The position numbers and the translations under genes are program-made. Below, one piece after another: positions 61,968-64,000 of a DNA stretch of 64,000 bases. A model generated the notes under the pieces. It was not told the origin of the DNA and ran no database searches. It worked only from the letters and a program-made list of their open reading frames with translations. Position 1 is the first letter of the stretch, and the number at the start of each line of letters is the position of its first letter. The DNA comes from an uncultured Clostridia bacterium (lineage in GTDB: Bacteria; Bacillota; Clostridia; Oscillospirales; Ruminococcaceae): positions 115,156 to 179,155 of the forward strand of contig CANRAO010000002.1 of the NCBI GenBank assembly GCA_947628615.1, in the 5' to 3' direction.

Positions 61968-63279
61968 CCTCTGTTTCCTCCTCTGTATTGTCATTCTGCT
62001 CGACAGGCTCTAGCTCGTCAAGCTCTTTAATATCATTTTCATCTTGGATATTATCCATATCTAAATCTAAAGATTCGTCATCGACAATTGATTTGTACTC
62101 TTCTTCATCTTCTGATACATCTGCTTTTATTTCAGGCTTAACTGCGTTCTTACCGAACTTTTCATCATATTCAGCCTGTAAAGCAGAAAAATCCTCGCCC
62201 TTGGCTTTTGCATCGCTTATCTTTTTCTTGAGTTCCGACCTTTCAGCCTTCATTTTTTCAAACATATCATATTCTGCAAGCTGTGCCTTTGAAACAGCCG
62301 TGTCAGCATAAAGCTTATAATTACCGTTCCTGCTGACCATACTTCTGAATATTATGATCAACACAATTGACACAAGAACACAGGTTCCAGCAACAAGTTC
62401 TGATACCTTAATATTTGCAAGGTAAAGACTATCTGTTCTCAGCATTTCGATAAAGAATCTTCCCAAACCGTACCAGCCGATATACATCAAGAAAATCTCT
62501 CCGTCAAACTTTCTATGCTTTGCATACAAGTGTAAAAGAACAAATCCCAATATACACCACAAAGACTCATACAAAAAACAGGGGTGAACAGGTGCATACT
62601 GATCAACTACAACTCCAGCCTTATCAGCAAGGTCGGTCTGGACCTGCGCTAGATAAGAAACTGTTTTTGAACTCATCATTCCCCAAGGCAGAGTTGTGTT
62701 GGAGCCGAATGCCTCCTGATTGAAAAAGTTGCCCCATCTTCCTATTGCCTGTCCGATTAAAAAACATGGTGCGACAACGTCAAGCAAGGTTATCAGCTTG
62801 AGTTTTCTGATTTTAGCTATTATTCCTCCGACTAAAATTGCACCTATCAACCCTCCGTAAATGGCAAGACCGCCGTCACGAACGCTGATTATCGCTTTCC
62901 AGTCAAGAGAACCCGACTCGGTCATATAATCGCTTAATTTGAATATTACATAATAAAGTCTAGCTCCGATAATAGCGCCTATTAATCCCCCGATAATCGA
63001 ATCTGTTGCTCGGTCCGGATTAATTCCAAAGCTCCTCATTTTCCTGAATCCGTATATCATCGCAATCAAAATTCCCAAAGCTATTAAAAAGCCGTACCAA
63101 TAGATCACGAAATTAGTTCCTGGAATTTTAAACATAACATTACTCAGCTTAAATCCGTTGGTGAAAATGTTGTCTCCTCCCAGAAACGGGAAATATACCT
63201 TATCAGAATTTTCAATAATCTCATTCTGTTTAATTCCCGAAATTGTCTTTGCTAACATTCCTAGCGTCAATGCTGTCAT
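61960..63279 (-). CDS. lgt: Prolipoprotein diacylglyceryl transferase with acidic C-terminal extension
   Basis: Lgt adds diacylglycerol to the Cys of lipoprotein precursors at the membrane. Typical motifs are YWYGFLIALGILIAM, GGLAIYGGLIGAI, the signature IGRWGNFFNQEAFG and HPCFLYESLWCILGF. At 439 residues it is over 100 longer than usual. After the last helix (about residue 320) come a predicted coiled coil (ELKKKISDAKAKGEDFSALQ) and a strongly acidic tail ending in TEEETEDE. AAGGAGG precedes the ATG. It overlaps folD and follows a peptidase gene by 12 bases. Confidence 0.95.
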   Translation of the reverse strand: MTALTLGMLAKTISGIKQNEIIENSDKVYFPFLGGDNIFTNGFKLSNVMFKIPGTNFVIYWYGFLIALGILIAMIYGFRKMRSFGINPDRATDSIIGGLIGAIIGARLYYVIFKLSDYMTESGSLDWKAIISVRDGGLAIYGGLIGAILVGGIIAKIRKLKLITLLDVVAPCFLIGQAIGRWGNFFNQEAFGSNTTLPWGMMSSKTVSYLAQVQTDLADKAGVVVDQYAPVHPCFLYESLWCILGFVLLHLYAKHRKFDGEIFLMYIGWYGLGRFFIEMLRTDSLYLANIKVSELVAGTCVLVSIVLIIIFRSMVSRNGNYKLYADTAVSKAQLAEYDMFEKMKAERSELKKKISDAKAKGEDFSALQAEYDEKFGKNAVKPEIKADVSEDEEEYKSIVDDESLDLDMDNIQDENDIKELDELEPVEQNDNTEEETEDE

Positions 63280-63291
63280 TTTAAGTCCTCC

Positions 63292-64000
63292 TTAGGTGTT
63301 TGATTCCACTATTGAAATAGCAGTCTTACTGTTGTCAAATAAAATGTCTATACAATCCAGAATATCCTTTTCGGTAATTTGTGCTAACGCTTCTATATTT
63401 TCAAAGGCGTCAACTCCGATAAGCAGATCTGATTCAAACATAAGCGTTGCACATTTCTCCGCACTATTCAATCCGCTTATCAGTTTTCCATATTCAGCCT
63501 TTTTGATGATCTCAAACAAATCGGAATCTATGCCATCTTTCTTTATTCTTTCAATTTCGTCCTTTATTCTCTTAAATACCTCCTGCGGAGACTTCGATTC
63601 ACCAGAAAAAACACTTGTAAAAAATCCGTCGCCCGAATCTACCTCAGTATAGAAATTTGAATTAATAAGCCCTTCGTCATACAATTCCTTATAAAGCATT
63701 GAAGTCGAACCGCATATCAAATTAAGCAGAATTGAAGCCTCAAGCTCTTTTTTTACTCTTTCCTTTCCGTCAAAAGGAACGGCTTTATAGCCAATGGCAA
63801 AAAGCGGAGTGCCTACAGGCATTTGCTGAACAATTATCTCCTTGTTTACCTCCTCAGGTTCTTCAGGGAATGCAATTTCGAGTTCGGGATTTTCTTTGAC
63901 CTTCAAATGCTCGTCGCATATTGCCAGAACCTCATTGAGCTTGATATTTCCTGCAATGGCAAGAGCCATATTGTTAAGATTGTAAAAAGTATTGTAACAG
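63292..64000 (-). CDS. M16-family (YfmH-like) zinc peptidase homologue, N-terminus beyond window
   Basis: The frame is open to the right edge: before the internal Met at 63969 it reads FYNLNNMALAIAGNI, the typical link before the second half of M16 peptidases, so the true start lies beyond base 64000. The visible 236 residues contain FAIGYKAVPFDGKE, LNLICGSTSMLYKELYDEGLI and VDSGDGFFTSVFSGES, the inactive-half pattern of this family. The zinc motif HxxEH would be in the missing part, so peptidase activity cannot be judged. It is co-directional with lgt and folD. Confidence 0.85.
   Translation of the reverse strand, partial: CYNTFYNLNNMALAIAGNIKLNEVLAICDEHLKVKENPELEIAFPEEPEEVNKEIIVQQMPVGTPLFAIGYKAVPFDGKERVKKELEASILLNLICGSTSMLYKELYDEGLINSNFYTEVDSGDGFFTSVFSGESKSPQEVFKRIKDEIERIKKDGIDSDLFEIIKKAEYGKLISGLNSAEKCATLMFESDLLIGVDAFENIEALAQITEKDILDCIDILFDNSKTAISIVESNT

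Overview
The window looks like a chromosome segment of a low-GC Gram-positive gut bacterium of the class Clostridia, most likely a Ruminococcus-like member of the Oscillospiraceae. Pointers are an IspH/ribosomal S1 fusion gene, a cytidylate kinase/acyltransferase fusion gene, a ClpP-like TepA gene followed by a YlzJ-like gene near ftsK, a secreted GH5 cellulase with a Ser-rich linker, BspA-type leucine-rich-repeat surface proteins, a Rex repressor, and A+T-rich promoters of the TTGACA-17-TATAAT type. The genus is an inference. I see no rRNA, CRISPR array, insertion sequence, prophage or origin.

Layout. 0-6 kb: a cut-off LRR surface protein gene, tRNA-Leu(CAA), fumarase alpha subunit, an amidohydrolase and pyruvate phosphate dikinase, all on the minus strand. 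5.8-12.6 kb: a plus-strand block of glmU, pth, mfd and a YitT-type membrane protein. 12.7-19.5 kb: a redox accessory region. It holds a six-gene minus-strand operon (flavin reductase, TetR regulator, aldo/keto reductase, flavodoxin, iron alcohol dehydrogenase, carboxymuconolactone-decarboxylase-like protein) behind a promoter flanked by two matching palindromes. Next to it lie a ferredoxin-type aldo/keto reductase, an exported flavodoxin and the remains of a LysR regulator. 19.8-25.9 kb: the GH5 cellulase and a pair of ABC exporter half-transporters, whose leader contains two mini-ORFs, a G10 tract and an early terminator.

26-38 kb: minus-strand housekeeping genes (ispH-S1, cmk-plsC, a BaiN-like flavoprotein, an RpiR regulator, DUF3006, a ComEC-like MBL hydrolase, ftsK, uppP, ylzJ, tepA), ending in an intergenic repeat region. 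38-40.6 kb: a secreted LRR protein and a secreted protein with a phospholipase-C-like motif. 40.8-45.6 kb: acn, an unknown membrane protein gene, icd and rex, behind a promoter that overlaps a near-perfect Rex operator. This suggests NADH/NAD+ control of 2-oxoglutarate synthesis. 45.6-52.2 kb: pstSCAB-phoU-phoPR behind direct TTTACA repeats resembling a Pho box.

52.2-64 kb: minus-strand genes for a YfbR-like nucleotidase, sodium-pump decarboxylase beta and gamma subunits, ComF, RecD2, a small membrane protein, PNPase, S15 (with structured leaders before both rpsO and pnp), FolD, Lgt with a long acidic tail, and an M16 peptidase cut by the right edge. Many genes have start codons downstream of the longest open frame, judged from ribosome-binding sites; these choices are noted per entry.
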